A stretch of DNA of 64,000 bases from Macquaria australasica (lineage: Eukaryota; Chordata; Actinopteri; Centrarchiformes; Percichthyidae), in the NCBI GenBank assembly GCA_005408345.1, contig SEMN01000012.1:1240001-1304000 (forward strand), in the 5' to 3' direction. The position numbers and the translations under genes were made by a program. Shown piece after piece: positions 12,956 through 25,945 of this stretch. Every line of letters starts with the position of its first letter. Positions within the stretch are counted from its first letter, which is position 1. The notes under the pieces are model-generated. The model ran no database searches, had not been told where the DNA came from, and saw only the letters and a program-made list of their open reading frames with translations.

Positions 12956-13437
12956 CTTTAAAGGAAAATGTTGACATTTTAGGAAATACACTTATTCGCT
13001 TTCTCGCAGAGAGTTAGATGAGAAGATTGATACCACTCACAAATCTGTATGGTTAATATGAAGCTGGAGCTAGCATATAGTTAGCTTAGCTTTGGATAAA
13101 GACCAGACAGGGGGAAAGGGCTAACTTTGCGCTGTCGGGGGGATAACAAAATCTGTCTGACGTAGAAACATAACTTCAGTTGGAGTTAAACAAATGAGAT
13201 ATTATGTTTTAATAAGTGAGCTTCTTGAGGAGCTGCAAGGAGGATTTTATCTTTGGAGTGAGCCAAGCTAGCTGTTTCCCCCTGTTTCCAGTCTTTGTGC
13301 TAAGCTAAGCAAACAGGCTGCTAGCTGTAGCTTCTTATTAACTGCACAGACATGAGAGGGGTATCAATCTTCTCATCTAACTCTGGGCAAGAAAATTAAT
13401 TAGCGTCTTTGTCGAAATGTCCAACTGTTGCTTTAAA
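12956..13437. mobile_element. Long-armed MITE (non-autonomous DNA element)
   Basis: The two ends are inverted copies. AGTTAGATGAGAAGATTGAT near 13012 is mirrored by ATCAATCTTCTCATCTAACT near 13362, at equal distance (about 76 bases) from each end. The outermost bases are TTTAAAGGAAAATGTTGACA on the left and, reverse-complemented, TTTAAAGCAACAGTTGGACA on the right. Inner arms continue through GCTAAGCTAAGC-type sequence, so each imperfect arm is roughly 150 bases or more. There is no coding capacity. I recognise the wording as a high-copy percomorph MITE; the superfamily is not assigned. No clear target-site duplication is visible. A second, shorter copy lies at 35307-35640. Confidence 0.8.
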
Positions 13438-16400
13438 TAAAATTCATTAGGGTTAATAATTAACAAATTAATACAGCATTTCTAATAAATGGCTTCTACT
13501 GCTATTGTGATCATTAGGCCAAGAGATATGACCACTTAAATCACAAAATGTTCCTGCTGTTGTTGTTTTTTTTGTTTTGTTTTTTTCCAAGTGGCCAGTT
13601 TGCATGAGGCCAAGAAGAAAGCTGGGTTCTGCAGTGTTTTTGTCATGTCTTGGGCTGGAGCCTTTCTCATCAGTTTTTCATTAGGTTTCTATTTCCAATT
13701 AGGTGCTAGCCTCAGTGGACAAAAGTGAGGCAAACAAACAATAAATTAGGCAAAGGTGCAACTAATATATCTGCCAAGACATGCTTCAGTGCATCACATA
13801 GCTTAGTGCCAACACCATTTTCTTCTCTGGGCATTTCAGGGCTTTTTCTCTTGGGTTTTTTTTCCAAGACAACAGTAAGACAAAACCCAGAGATAACCCT
13901 GCCAATTATGTACTATCTGTATGCCCCTCTAACTCAAACTGCAATAACAGTACAGAGTACACCAGTGTCACAATATATTGTATCTTTAAAGTCTAGTTTT
14001 TTCACATTCAATGCTGACTGCCTATAGTAGATAATTCAAACCCATATAAGGCTTATTATTAGTTTGCAAACACATATTGCAGCATTCTGTGGTTATAATT
14101 GGAAATTGTTACCTGATTTCCTGCTTATCAATGCAACCAGCTGGTCCTCGGGCCTGTTGTCTCATGACAAGGCCCTAATTGCTTCCCACATGTGGTTAAT
14201 GTAAGTTCATATGGTCACTAATGAGAACTGTCATACAGTAGAGGCTTTTTTATCCAAACCTCAGAATTATTCAAATAGACAGGTTTACCCAATGGACATA
14301 ATGCGCAGAAATATTTAATTGGAATTGGAAGGTTCTTTTAGTTTGGCTCAGTTGTTTATACAGAGGGGAAAAAATAGCTTAACTGCATGTCAGGAAATTT
14401 TGCAGCACCTTATTTTTGGATAAATTAAAAAAAACATCCAGTAGGTGTGTGAACTGCAGCTTGCTGCATTGTCTAATAACCAGTTCAGTGTTTCATGGTA
14501 GATTAGGTTTTAATGGTCAATATATTTATTATAGAAACAGCATGTGTGTGCATGAGTTTGGAGTGAAATGTAGTACGTGTGTTGTTCCATTAAACCCACT
14601 GTTGTGCCATGACAGGCATTAATATCCAAATAACAACACCTGGAAACTTTGTGTATCAAGTCATAAAAGTGCAACAAATGCAGATGAATGGTTTGTACTG
14701 GGTTATATTGATTTCTTATTTAACTTCTATGGACTGACAGAATGGCTGTCATGGCTGTTGAGAACAACATGCACAAACTTGCCCACTCAGTTGTCACTAA
14801 AAGCCTGGTTCCTGTGACTCTAGCAGGATTGAAACCATCTGTCCTTTTGTCCCCTATTCTAGAAACTGCTATCCATATACCAGTACCATATACAAATGCA
14901 GCTGAGCCAGGGCTAGAAAAAAAAAAATTAAACACAGGTAATAAATAAACTGAACCCTAGGCCATTGTATTTAGTAAATGTAGTAGTCAGTAATTTTTAA
15001 TTGCTGGGCACTGTAGTTTTAAGCACGTTACTGAAATAGGAGTAAATATAGAATTTGTTGGACTATTTTCAGTTGCAGATTAATATAGGTTTGTTTTTAA
15101 TAATAGAGGTCTGTGGTGCAGAGGTATAAGTATATCGTATAGACAATTCTTGTCAGTAGGATTAATTCATTGTTGGTTTTGGTCTTATCATAGTCAATTA
15201 GTTGACCATAAGAAAAACCAAATAAAACTATTAACACAATAAAATTAATTAAAAATGTAATTTAAAAATTTTGCCAAAAAGTCCACACAGTGCTGGAATG
15301 TAAAATTAAAGCCCCCCACCCACTCTTTGTGTTTTCTGTTGTAGACATATTAGTGATTAATTCCTTGCACACTATATTGTTTGCCATCTCTCTCCTGCCA
15401 GTGTTTGCTTTTCGTTGTGTTTGCCATGCAAGTATTATCGGCGTAAGTAAATAAGTGTAAGTCAGTGTGAGTTCGTGCATCCGTTCCTCTGAGTTTGTTG
15501 ATGTACCCAGTGAGAGAGCATCAACAAAGTCTTAGTCAGTGGGGAGGTATATTTACACATCGGTAATGGTCAATGACAAAGAGACCTCATCACTGCACAA
15601 GCTTTTGCTGGACTTTCAAAGGAGACGACACAAACTGAGGGATGTGAAAGTGAGGGTGCTGCCACTGAGTTGTCAACACAGTCACTATTTTGTTTTTAGT
15701 CCAACTTCAGTTTCTTTGTTACAGCAACAACTCAGAATAAAATGTGTATTCTCCAATAGACATGGGACTGATATACTTGGTTGGTGCCATTGTACTAGGG
15801 AGAGATACAGGAACCTGCCTTGGATATTTTCAGGTGGGCACACCAGAATGGCCTTGCAACAGCGGCCCAAAATTTCACTTCTCTCAGACATCAGCATGAA
15901 CCTCCCTCTCATGAGACGAGTCTTTGCTTTTGATTTCTAAACTGAGAAGTAATTTTGGCAGTTCTGGAAATGTTAAAATTTATCCTCAACAATCTGCCAG
16001 ACTCCGTTTCTGAATAAACAGAGGTGTTAAAGAGGCCGTGCAGTGGCAGAATCACGCTTCATTTCATATACGTAACACCTGGTTTTAAAAGATGTTGATG
16101 AGGTTTGGCAGTTGCGAGGGGCAGAGGGTCATATCAACATCAAAACGTTCCTTATTGTTTGACTCTTCTTTGATTTTGGGGGAATGTTTTTCACACTTCA
16201 CTACATCTTGTAGCAAACAACTGAGATTCTGGTTTTACAAGGCGACCGGCAGAATGCTAAACTGCGTATTATGTTGTCCTAGAATCACATTATTTATCCA
16301 TACTCAGCACTGGAGACTCATGCATACATTCACCCAGCAAAGTGATGACATAAGCTACAAAAATGAATACCTTTATGTGGCATGTTTAGTTTGTAATTAA

Positions 16401-16994
16401 GGATGATGCTTTTCAAAGCACAGAAAGGCTTTTTTTTTTTGAGTACTCAGCAAACAAAAGACTTATTGGAGAGAAGAAGACCAGTCAAGTAAGTCCTTTT
16501 ATTGTGCGATACATGTCAGAAGTAGTTGAAATGGGAGGCAAGGAGGCACTGGAGTGTTTTTAATATTACCACAGGGTTGTCTTGTCTCTCTAAGTGACAT
16601 TGGGTCTTTATGGTCAAACTTGGCTGTAAACAAGGAAAACATATTGGTCTGAGTTCATTGGAGGACTTAAAGGAAAATTCCAACATCAGATAACCTTGTG
16701 TTATTTTGTATATAGAAGCTATGGTTGTAGGAGGTGAGAACTTGTTATCCTCAGCTGTGGGTGAAGAATGCACTAAGGATTACACAAGCAGTAGGGTGAG
16801 AAGTTTTCTGCCAAGAAAATTAAAAGTTTGTTTCTTTCAATCAAAACATGTCATATGGCTAGACTGTATCAGGGTCTATTGAGGCTACTGTCCACGAAGA
16901 TACAGATACAGCTGCCTATTCTGAGATAGAATTCTTTGTGTATGATATATGGTGCAAAATGATTTAGAAAGAAGACCTTCCTTTTGACTGTAGT
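13438..16994. other. Non-coding DNA, nothing assigned
   Basis: AT-rich sequence. Frames of 100 codons (13725-14027), 133 codons (15539-15940, with an antisense shadow) and 102 codons (16092-16400) are open by chance as far as I can tell. None has repeated hydrophobic segments, conserved Cys/His patterns or a family motif. No RNA gene is seen. Confidence 0.5.
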
Positions 16995-17345
16995 CAAGTC
17001 AGGTCAGTTTTTTAGAGCACATTGAAAAACAACAAATGTTGACCAAAGTGCTTTACAGAAGGTTTTTTTTAAAATTACAATTAAATAATTAAAATGAAAA
17101 TGAAGAATTGTAACAGACAAAATTAAAGACATAATGCAGTCTTAATTATAACTGAGGGAACTCAACTTCGGTTGTAAAAAGAAGATGGCGCTAGCTAGAA
17201 AACATGGTTGTAAACGACTGTTCAGCAGTCTGGGAGCAACAATAGAAAAAGCTTGGTCATCTTTGGACTTTCACTGGGAATGTGGAATGGCAAGGAGTAA
17301 TTGATTGAATGATCTGAGGGGTATAATGTGGAATATGGACTGAGA
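16995..17345. repeat. Interspersed repeat fragment (AAAGTGCTTTACAG type)
   Basis: Begins around CAGGTCAGTTTTTTAGAGCA with AACAACAAATGTTGACCAAAGTGCTTTACAG. Further on it reads GACTGTTCAGCAGTCTGGGAGCAACAATAGAAAAAGCTTGG. Both segments match my recollection of a common percomorph retroposon-like repeat. It is degraded and joins directly to another repeat on its right. Direction and class are not certain. Confidence 0.5.
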
Positions 17346-17379
17346 AAATTGGAGATGTGAGCTGGTTTGGTTTGATGAT

Positions 17380-17662
17380 CCTCTGACTTTTCATCCAGCA
17401 CAACCATCAGATCAAAATTTCAGTTTGTCCACCACTTTGGTTTGTGACTAAATACCTGCAAACCAAATGACATACCTAACAGCCTCAGCTGTAGTTACTA
17501 AACTCAGATGATGAGCGTGGTAAACATTATACCTGCGTAACATCAACATGTTAACACTGCCATTGTGAGCATGATGGCATGCTTGGCATTTAGCTCACAG
17601 CACCGCTGTGTCTAATTACAGCCTCACAGAGCCACTAGCATGACTGTAGACTCTTTGTCTTG
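17380..17662 (-). mobile_element. Fragment of the CATGAATGTCTGTAC repeat, minus strand
   Basis: Read on the minus strand this begins GTCATGCTAGTGGCTCTGTG, runs through a GCATGC/GTTAACATG-rich middle and reaches a segment equivalent to TGGTTGTGCTGGATGAAAAG. That is the left half of the family seen at 40080-40625 and 55018-55595. The right half, with the CATGAATGTCTGTAC core, is absent, so this is a truncated copy. Confidence 0.6.
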
Positions 17663-20119
17663 TTTGATTGAAGGTTGAATGACAAAATGTTTAAAGGAAG
17701 ATGGGACGTAACCATTATTACATAATAAATCAAATACTGGGGTCAACTGTATGAAATACTTCCTTAAAGGGAGCTGGAATTATGTCTCATGAGCAAGTAG
17801 TGGATTTAAAATGATATCAGACAAAAAAAATGGAAATAGATAGCTAAAAATATTTTCTAATTTCTATCAAATTCCATTATAGGTCTACTGGAATCTTTGT
17901 TACATTATCTCTACATCTGGCCAGTTAGTATGTGGAGATGGAAAAATTACACAATTTAAAAAACAAAAGAGATCCAGATAAAAGGGTGGATTTTGCCTTT
18001 AATCTCTAACTGCAGTTTTGGACTAATGTTCTGATATGATTTGTATGAATGAAAGGATGGGTGGATGATTGGCAGGTACATAATAGGCAAGTATAGGTAG
18101 ACATAAATTGAATATCCTTTGCGGTTGTGCAGTGATGACAAAAATGCAGATCAAACAATAACAAATGTGATTTGAAGTGAATCTTCTTTAAGAAGGTCAG
18201 TTAGACAGGGCGCAGCTATGACGGTGACCATGTCAGTTTTGTTGATGTTTAGACAGCATGCGACAAAGTAGAACTGCAGTTGGTGCAGTGCCACTTGTCA
18301 CACTTCATATTTAGGAGACCGTGAGTATGTCCTGAAGAATAGGTAGATACTTCAGTAACAAGGTCAGCAAGCAATGATTCTAAAATGACTTTATACATTT
18401 GTACAGCAACATCTCCTCTTTTCATTTAGACAGTCATCTCTCTTCTTTATCTGCTTTTCTACTTTTGCTCTGTTTTCTTTCTCTCTTTGTACTGCTAGAT
18501 GTTCTAGCACCTCTTAGTTTCCCAATTTGCAGTAGGCCGCCTGATACTGCTTCAGAGGTTGTTTTTATTCCAACAGAATCCCCTAACTCTCTCTTAGTAA
18601 TACGCTGGATTCAAAGTTTTCATTAGTTCCAGAAGCTTCCCTAGTATCTGTTGACCAGAAGAGATCACAGCCCTGCTGCCCTTTCAGCTGTGCCTTAAGA
18701 GACATGTTTCAGCTACAAGTCTCTAATCACAGTTCATGCCCTTTCACATGACATCAGTTTTGAACTGAGGTTTGCCCTCTGGGCTGCTGAATTGTTTGTA
18801 TGTGCTGACCTTTTGTCTGCATTGACTATATGATCACTAAACATATCAAGTAATGACTCTCTTTCTTTCTTTCTTTCTTTCTTTGACCTCAGAAGTGTTC
18901 CCCTCATAATTCCACAGCCCTAAAATTGTGACATGTCCTTCTCCTGCTTTGCCTCAATCCCATAAATAAACTCACACCATCTACTATGATTAGGATTCAG
19001 AACAACACCAGAAATATTGTCCAATATTGCATCATGCACCTTGTTTCTTCCCCAGGTTTGTTTATGATGATATGAGCCTGTCAGGTGAGCCTTATGGAAA
19101 GCGCCAGTGTAAATACCTGTCCCTTTCCCTGGCAACGGAGAAACTAAGGTGAACGCCTTTGATCACAGTGACATAAGTGAATAAAATGAGGAGGAAATGG
19201 AGAGATGGCAATTGGGACAAATCGCTTCTAAAATTGAACATGACAAGCCTCTGATTGTAATCTCCATGTGGACTTTTAGAGGATGGAGTGTCTATGATGA
19301 CAGGGAATATGAATGAATATGAAACTCATTTGAAGGGAGAGAGGTAGAAGGAAACTGACCCAGTGGTGTATATATCAGTAAATGCGGTATACATATAGGT
19401 GTGCATATGCGCCAACACATTTAAAGGCTAATTCTGGTTCACAAAACTTGGGTCTTGTTTTCATAGCTCTGGCCTTCATTCCCAGTGGTAAAAATAACAT
19501 TGTGCTAAAATGAATTGCTGGGAAATGCAGCAACATTGCCAAACTGAATTTTGATGGGGCAACACGAGCAATTAGACAATCATACATGTTGTAATCAAAC
19601 ACAGAGGTTAGCCAAATGTGTTTGGAAGGCAAATGGTAAAATTATGATCAAACTGTCCATTATATCACATAAATACCCATCATGGTTTTTAGACCGACTA
19701 CTAGTTGTGAGTGCACACATTTTTCCGTTGCAATGAGGGCATATTACAAATATTTCGGTGTACTTCAGTTTTCCCTTCAACTACAGTGGTTTGAATAACC
19801 TGACTAAACAGCTGGCTTGTTTACAACCAGTCTGACTATGCATGTTTCTTGCTGCGTCTTACTTCTTTTAGCAGTGTTTCCAGATCCCAGCAATTACTTT
19901 GATGTGAACATTGTTATCATAACTGATAAAAAAGGACGGCCAAGACTCCAAAAATAAGATTTGTGTTGTAAAAAGAGTAAGTCCTCACAAGAAAAACACT
20001 AGCATTCAGCAAAATGGCTAAACAACTTATGGTTATATTACCTGACAAGGACAGTGTCAAGTGTGGTCATGTGAAATGTGACTCTTGTTTGTCAGGTACA
20101 AAACTGAAAGCACTGCAAA
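17663..20119. other. Non-coding DNA with a (CTTT)6 tract
   Basis: No gene, RNA or transposon is recognised. A pure CTTT tetranucleotide run of six units lies at 18861-18884. Short frames of 60-85 codons here are unremarkable. Confidence 0.55.
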
Positions 20120-20295
20120 ACCTCTTTGGGAGGTGGTCGGGGTGGATGGAAGGGTCAACGAAGTGTATGACTTAGACATGGGAGGCTTCAGTTCATTTCC
20201 TGCTGACAGTCAACATTACGTTTCTTAAACCTAAACCTATTTGGTTTTGTGCCTAAACGTAACCAAACCATAGGAAGCCATGGAGACCGTCATAT
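20120..20295 (+). repeat. Interspersed repeat of the CCTAAACCTAACC type
   Basis: Contains GTCGGGGTGGATGGAAGGGT, CAACGAAGTGTATGACTTAG and then TTTCTTAAACCTAAACCTAT with TTTGTGCCTAAACGTAACC. I recognise this order as an abundant percomorph repeat, related to the copy at 9105-9320. It has no coding capacity. Confidence 0.6.
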
Positions 20296-21239
20296 CAATC
20301 ATTTTTATATTGGTCAGTTGTAATGGTTTTGGAGGACACTGGCAAACAACATGATCCTGATGATAGATGATGGTGATGTTCAGATCAGGATGCACTCATA
20401 CTGCATGTGTAATTCTGGAAGGCAATGACGACCTTTATTGTCATTTTAATTTGGAGGACTTTGGAGGACTTATCCAATAACCAAACCAGTTTCATCATAT
20501 CCTGGTCTCATATTAAACTACTGCTCTGGTGCATTCTGGTGCTTGGGTCCATTTCAGCTTGATGAGATCAATCACGTGTGCTGCCCCTGGTCCCCATAAT
20601 TGCAGAGTGTCATTGCCCAGCCAGGCCCATTGCCGTTTTGTGCGTTAATGAAATATGAGTGTATCATACACAAATGCAGACTTTGAGTGTGTACAGTATG
20701 GTTTGCAGCTGCGATCTGGTGTGTCTGTGTGTGCATGTTTAGATTGAAATTTATTTACCCCATGTTGATAGGGAGGCCTGATGCTGTTTGCCTGTTACCA
20801 ACAGAAGATTAAAGCATGCAGTAGTGCGTGAGAAATGGAAACGCCCCCACACCCGCTTTCATAATACACACACACCATTTACACTAACGATCACTGCTGG
20901 TTTTATAAAAAGAGCACACACATTTGTACACTGGAAGAATGGAAATGAGACATGGTGCCTTTATTTAGTATACTGTAGAGTATAATCTACACCTGGGTTG
21001 TGAGGTGATTACAATTAATGACAATGAATTAATGAATGAACAGAGGACAGCAGCAAGAAGAGGTTCTTCAACTCTGCAAGGGTAGTGACATATTTGGTAC
21101 CTGGCGGGCTGGGTTTGGGCTTTAAATATAAATATCTCTGTTAAATAATACATATTACTTTCAACATATAACACCTTCAACAGATAACATTAGAATAATA
21201 CATTAATTGCATACTGATAATTCAATTCTTTTGCACAAG
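20296..21239. other. Non-coding DNA, nothing assigned
   Basis: Includes a small direct duplication (GGAGGACTTTGGAGGACTT at about 20453) and otherwise unique AT-rich sequence. No gene is seen. Confidence 0.55.
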
Positions 21240-22070
21240 CCCAGGCTCAGGGCTGAATATATCGAGCAAGATCGAACTACGCCCAATAGTTACATACATG
21301 TTCAGTACAGTTACACACAGTGGCCTGGCCCATGACCTACGATGAAACCTACGATCATTCTGGATGCATTAGAAAATACACTAACATTTTTGGCTTTGTT
21401 TTGTTGCACTGACCTGCATACTGACCTTTCGGGAAAGGATTTTTGACAATATAAGTTATATCACCATTAAATTTATTATGCATAGATTTTTCTATATGTA
21501 AATGTAAATTGATGTAATGCATATGGGTACTTTTGTCTTTGTCAAATAGTATACATTAAAAATGACTTTTAACATATAAAATGTTTGATATGCAAACTTA
21601 ATAATATTGATTACAATGCATATGGAGAATTTTGTCCTTGTCTTGCTTCAGACTATGGCCAGATCGGGCTTCGCCTTAAACTTACAGGCCTATGTCGTAC
21701 TCACGAGGTTCACGAGGTCATGAGCCAGGACGAAAACTGTTGCGTTACTGGATGCGTGAAAACACACAGGAGCACTTAACAGTTGCTTTCTCCTTGTGCA
21801 CTGGCCTGTGTACTGACCTATCGAAAGGATTGTAAATACAAAGTGTTCCTGCTCAGTGAGGCACCACATAACACTGATACAATGAAAAAAGCAATGTGGA
21901 ATAACACATCACTTTGCATTACTTATGTGAAGTGTGACACACTGCTGTAAGTGTGATTACAATGCATACTTAGAATTTTGTGCTTGCCTCAGGTTTTATC
22001 CTGAATAAAATAGAATGGATCAGGCTATGCCCTAAAATTACAGCCCTATGCAGAGTACAGTCACACAAAG
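21240..22070. repeat. Decayed local tandem triplication, unit about 360-395 bp
   Basis: Three related blocks follow one another. TACGCCCAATAGTTACATAC (about 21277), TTCGCCTTAAACTTACAGGC (about 21670) and TATGCCCTAAAATTACAGCC (about 22026) align at spacings near 393 and 357. A second landmark, GCACTGACCTGCATACTGACC at about 21404, recurs as GCACTGGCCTGTGTACTGACC at about 21797, again 393 apart. GATTACAATGCATA recurs at about 21599 and 21955. The copies are clearly diverged, so the duplication is old. No coding frame is shared between units. It may be a decayed minisatellite-scale duplication or a tandem insertion of an unknown repeat. Confidence 0.7.
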
Positions 22071-23637
22071 AGTATACTTTATATACTTTATGTTCTTGAG
22101 AAAATGTCAAGAAAATGTCAACGGAAACTACAGTTTTTACAGTACTTTCCAAAGAATGATATACACAATAATACACCAGAATGAAGCCAGTGTAAAGTGT
22201 AAAATGACTCAACCATTCAACAAAAAAAAAAGAAGCTTCATGGCGATGGTATGTATCCATTGGTATATATCATTTAATACATTTTGTTCTGCCTCTCAAT
22301 CTCACTTTACTTCTCCCTTTCTGTTGGCCTGTTAGAGGGACAGCTGAGTAGAAGCGGCTGTGATAACTGCCATTAGCATGCCACTAGTCGGGTGTTAATA
22401 TGCAGTTTCTCTGGGATGGCATTTTGCACCGTGTTATTACCACTGTCCAGATGTCACTGGAAGGGTGGTCCGGGCTGCGTGTGTGTGTGTGTGTTTTTGG
22501 TTTTACTGCCTCCCTCTCTCTTTCATACCCTCTCGCTCTTTCTCTCCCAGTCCACCTCTACCATCCTAGCCTAGCATTTATGTTCCTCGTTCAGTGTGCT
22601 GAAAACTATTCTTAGAGGTTTCCTATAATTTCAGCTAATTTCAGACAATTTTTGCTGCTTCCAATTATTTTGCTTCGTTTCATCTAACTACCTATTGTGT
22701 GCTCATGCAAGTATAAATTCTGGCTCTTGGAGACTTCCTCACTTTTATTGTGTCTCACAAACAAATTCATGTCCTCGTGTGCATGTTTAGAAATGTATTA
22801 TTTTATAAAGTCTGCATCCAGGTGTGTACGTGCATGTAGGTATTTTCTGTGTGGATACCTCTAATCTACTTGCTCATGTATCTTTATCATCATCATTATA
22901 TGCAGCTGAGATGTTGGTCTATTAGCAAATACTGTATTGTTCTCTGTGGTTGGGCTAATCTGTTCCCTAATTGCCTGGACAGACAGGGAGAGGTCCAAGC
23001 TCCATTTGGCCAGTCCATTTCACACAGGCCTGTTTCCACGTCATTTAGCAGGTGAAGCACATTACACATCTGCTGAAATGAGCGGAGGGTGTGAGATCAG
23101 ACAAGGCCCATGCCAGTTATAGCATTATGACATTGTCTTAAAAATGGCCTATCATTCTCCTTCACAAGGTCGGGAAGCCAATTGACCACTAGCTCAAAGT
23201 GGGAATTTGTGAATGTGCATTGTGTACGAAATGTGAAAAGTTACTTGCATATATGCAAATTCGTCACAACTTTCTACATGCTCTACCATTACATAGGAGG
23301 ACACTTACTAAAAGGGGCATCAATTTTGCATGTCAAAGCATCTGGGTGAGCTATGTCAAGTGTGACAAAATGACTCAAGTGACATCACCCAAGTATTTTA
23401 GCCTGGGCTTGAGGGCAACACATTTTTTAACAGAAAGGCTGTATTACAAACTGTAGGAGTAGACAGACATGGGCGTTTACCAGCCAGGGAGGAACTAACG
23501 CTATCAAATTGCATTGTGGGAAGTGTAGGATCAAGTGTTTTTGGACCTTGACCAAACTACTGAAATAATCTTGATATCTCTGCTTCAATTTTAACTATTC
23601 TCTCATCCAAACTTTTAGATGAATCACTGGAATATTA
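22071..23637. other. Non-coding DNA with a (GT)8 tract
   Basis: A GT run lies at 22479-22494, next to a C/T-rich stretch to about 22560. Short overlapping frames here follow the low complexity. The sequence GCATTGTGGGAAGTGTAG at 23511-23528 resembles, on the minus strand, the ZNF143/THAP11-type ACTACAATTCCCA site. No gene is seen. Confidence 0.5.
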
Positions 23638-23908
23638 TTTTAAAGGTGCCATGTGGCATTTTGACCACTAGCGGCGCTACGGAGCAATGTTTTAATGAGT
23701 GGGTACCTTGATTGTTTTTGTGCACAAGCATGAGCAAACGAGTGACACGATACACATAAAGAAAATCTGCTTTGCAAATGTGTTATTAAGGAAGAAAATT
23801 CAAAATGTCTGTTTAGCATCAAGGCTACACAGTGTGTTTTGGTAAGAAACACTGAATGTAAACAGAAACTTTGTTTACAAGATGACTCAACAGGGCACCT
23901 TTTAAGGT
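23638..23908. mobile_element. MITE with AAAGGTGCC / GGCACCTTT termini
   Basis: The left end TTTTAAAGGTGCCATGTGGC is mirrored by CAACAGGGCACCTTTTAAGG at the right end, giving imperfect terminal inverted repeats of about 18-20 bases. Inside are GACCACTAGCGGCGCTACGG near the left and TTTGTTTACAAGATGACTC near the right. I recognise this arrangement as a frequent percomorph MITE. It has no transposase; the 93-codon minus-strand frame across it is incidental. Confidence 0.7.
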
Positions 23909-25584
23909 TACCTTTGTGCATATGGCATCATTTCTTACACAGTTTTTAAGAACATTTATTTAGCATTTTAACTGGAGATTTGTGTTTGGTAACTGAAAGT
24001 GTTATAACTTGTATCGTGCAGGTCAAAGTCACAGTGGTTCCAATTTAGTTTTTGTCATTTTGTTCTTCGATTTTGCGATGCTTGTTGTCTGCAATATGTT
24101 TTTGTGTCACCTTGCATAAGCTGCTCATGTAAGGAGGTTTGTATGGAATAAGTATGTCTGTATGAGCAATGGGCCTGCCCTGCTCTCAGACATAGCCCTG
24201 GGGCATTCAAGTGTTTCTCTCTCTCATTCACTCTTGCTCCCTCTCCCTCTCTTTCTCTCTCTGTCTGTGTGTCTGACTGATAGGCAGGATGTTGGGGAGG
24301 CATTCAGCTGTAGAGCACAGATTCACCCCGAAACTTTTATTTGGCCAAGTCCCTGTCTGAGGTGGCTGAGGATATCCAGTAACACACTATAACTCACACT
24401 GCCCCAGCAGTTAATGCAACTACTGTACTAACTGTCCAAGGACTCATATTCGGAACAAAATAAGGTAGGAATAGGGCGATGCTGAGGTGTGCGTTTGTGT
24501 GTTTGCCAGTGCACCACTGATGCCGTAAAAAAATAAAAATGGCACAATGAGATGCCAACTAATCTCACGACGAGACACACACAGAGCACAAAAGCTCATC
24601 TCAACTTTGGTTGCCATCCAGGTCATCTCCCTCCATCTCTTACACTCCCTCAGCATGTCAGGCCTGATGTGAAAGGAAATATCGTAGAGGGCAGAGGCAG
24701 CCCAAACAATGAGAGATACACAACCTCCCCTAATTTAATCTTACAGCAGATGGCAAAATGTAACCTATGGCCTTGACAGATTGCTGTTTTGGTAAAGCCT
24801 TCCAGCACTATCCGAAAAAGTGAGAGAAGCAGACGGATGAGGTTGGGAGGAATTGAAATGGCGGAGGCAGAATACAAAGATGGGAGAGACAAATATCTGA
24901 GAGGGAGAGGCTGAAAAGTTGAGTTGAGTGAAAGCAAAAGATAGATATACGGACAGAGTTAAGAGTTTAAAATGTGGAGCCGTGAGTTGAACCTGACAGA
25001 TTTAGAGAAGATCAACAACCTGAACTTCTCTGGGTCAAAGTGGAACGAGTGAAAAGTCAGGAGAGAGATGTCAAAAACCTCGAAATGCTAATTAAATAAG
25101 AGCAAAATCAGAATGGCGGTGAGCCGTACGAAGTGAGATGAGACGAAGAGCAGGAAAACAATTCAAGCTGGATGATAATTACGAGCGAGATCCTCTGATC
25201 ACTTGTCAGCTGTGATGCAGACGATAGAACAAGTGAATGAGTTTTAATTAGGCGTGCTATTTGGAAGGCTAACCTTCCTTAACCTGCATCTGTGCTTTGT
25301 TGGGATAACCTGATACATCTCTCATTTCACTGCAGAGTAGAAAAAGGACACGAACGAGATAAACAAAAACAAGATGAAAGACACGCATTACCAGTGACAC
25401 ATCAGTGACTACACTATTTTTTTTCCTTCTTTTAATTGATTTCTTTGGCCTATAAAAACAACATTGACACATTATCTCCTTATAAAGTTGATATGCCTAA
25501 TGTGTTAGCAAAGTTGCCTATTTACACATCCAGCAGACACGAAGCAGCATTAGTATTCATTTCGTGTTTCTGGCCACCTGACGG
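23909..25584. other. Non-coding DNA, nothing assigned
   Basis: Contains a C/T-rich tract at about 24215-24275, which leaves both strands open over 75-80 codons. Purine-rich unique sequence follows at 24800-25250. No exon-like structure, RNA gene or transposon is recognised. Confidence 0.5.
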
Positions 25585-25945
25585 ATGTTAGTCAAATATT
25601 CATCAAACTTCTAGTTTTGGTCTTTACCAACTCCTGAGGAAAAAAAGATCTGGCTCTTCAGCAGCTAAATGCCTCATGATGTTCACCAGCTAGACGCTAA
25701 CTTTGTCTATGAGCTAAGCAGAAAGCGTTCATTTGGTTTATCAGCTTGCCTTTTGCCTTATTTGTAAAGTTGCGGGCCATAAAACCAAAACAATGCGCTT
25801 AAAGTCACTAAAACGTTTTGTAGCTGAGGGAGAATGCAGAGTCAGGTGGTAATTATCTGTGGATTCATCACTATGAGCGACCCCTTTAACCTTACAACTG
25901 GTCATTCGACTCATTGTTAATATGAAAATAATAGTGCAGCTTTAA
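25585..25945. repeat. Probable interspersed repeat (ATGTTCACCAGCTAG type)
   Basis: The wording CTGGCTCTTCAGCAGCTAAATG followed by GATGTTCACCAGCTAGACGC matches a common percomorph repeat as I remember it. The right end, near AATAGTGCAGCTTTAATGCG, also fits. No inverted ends are clear and no coding sequence is present. Boundaries are estimates. Confidence 0.45.
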
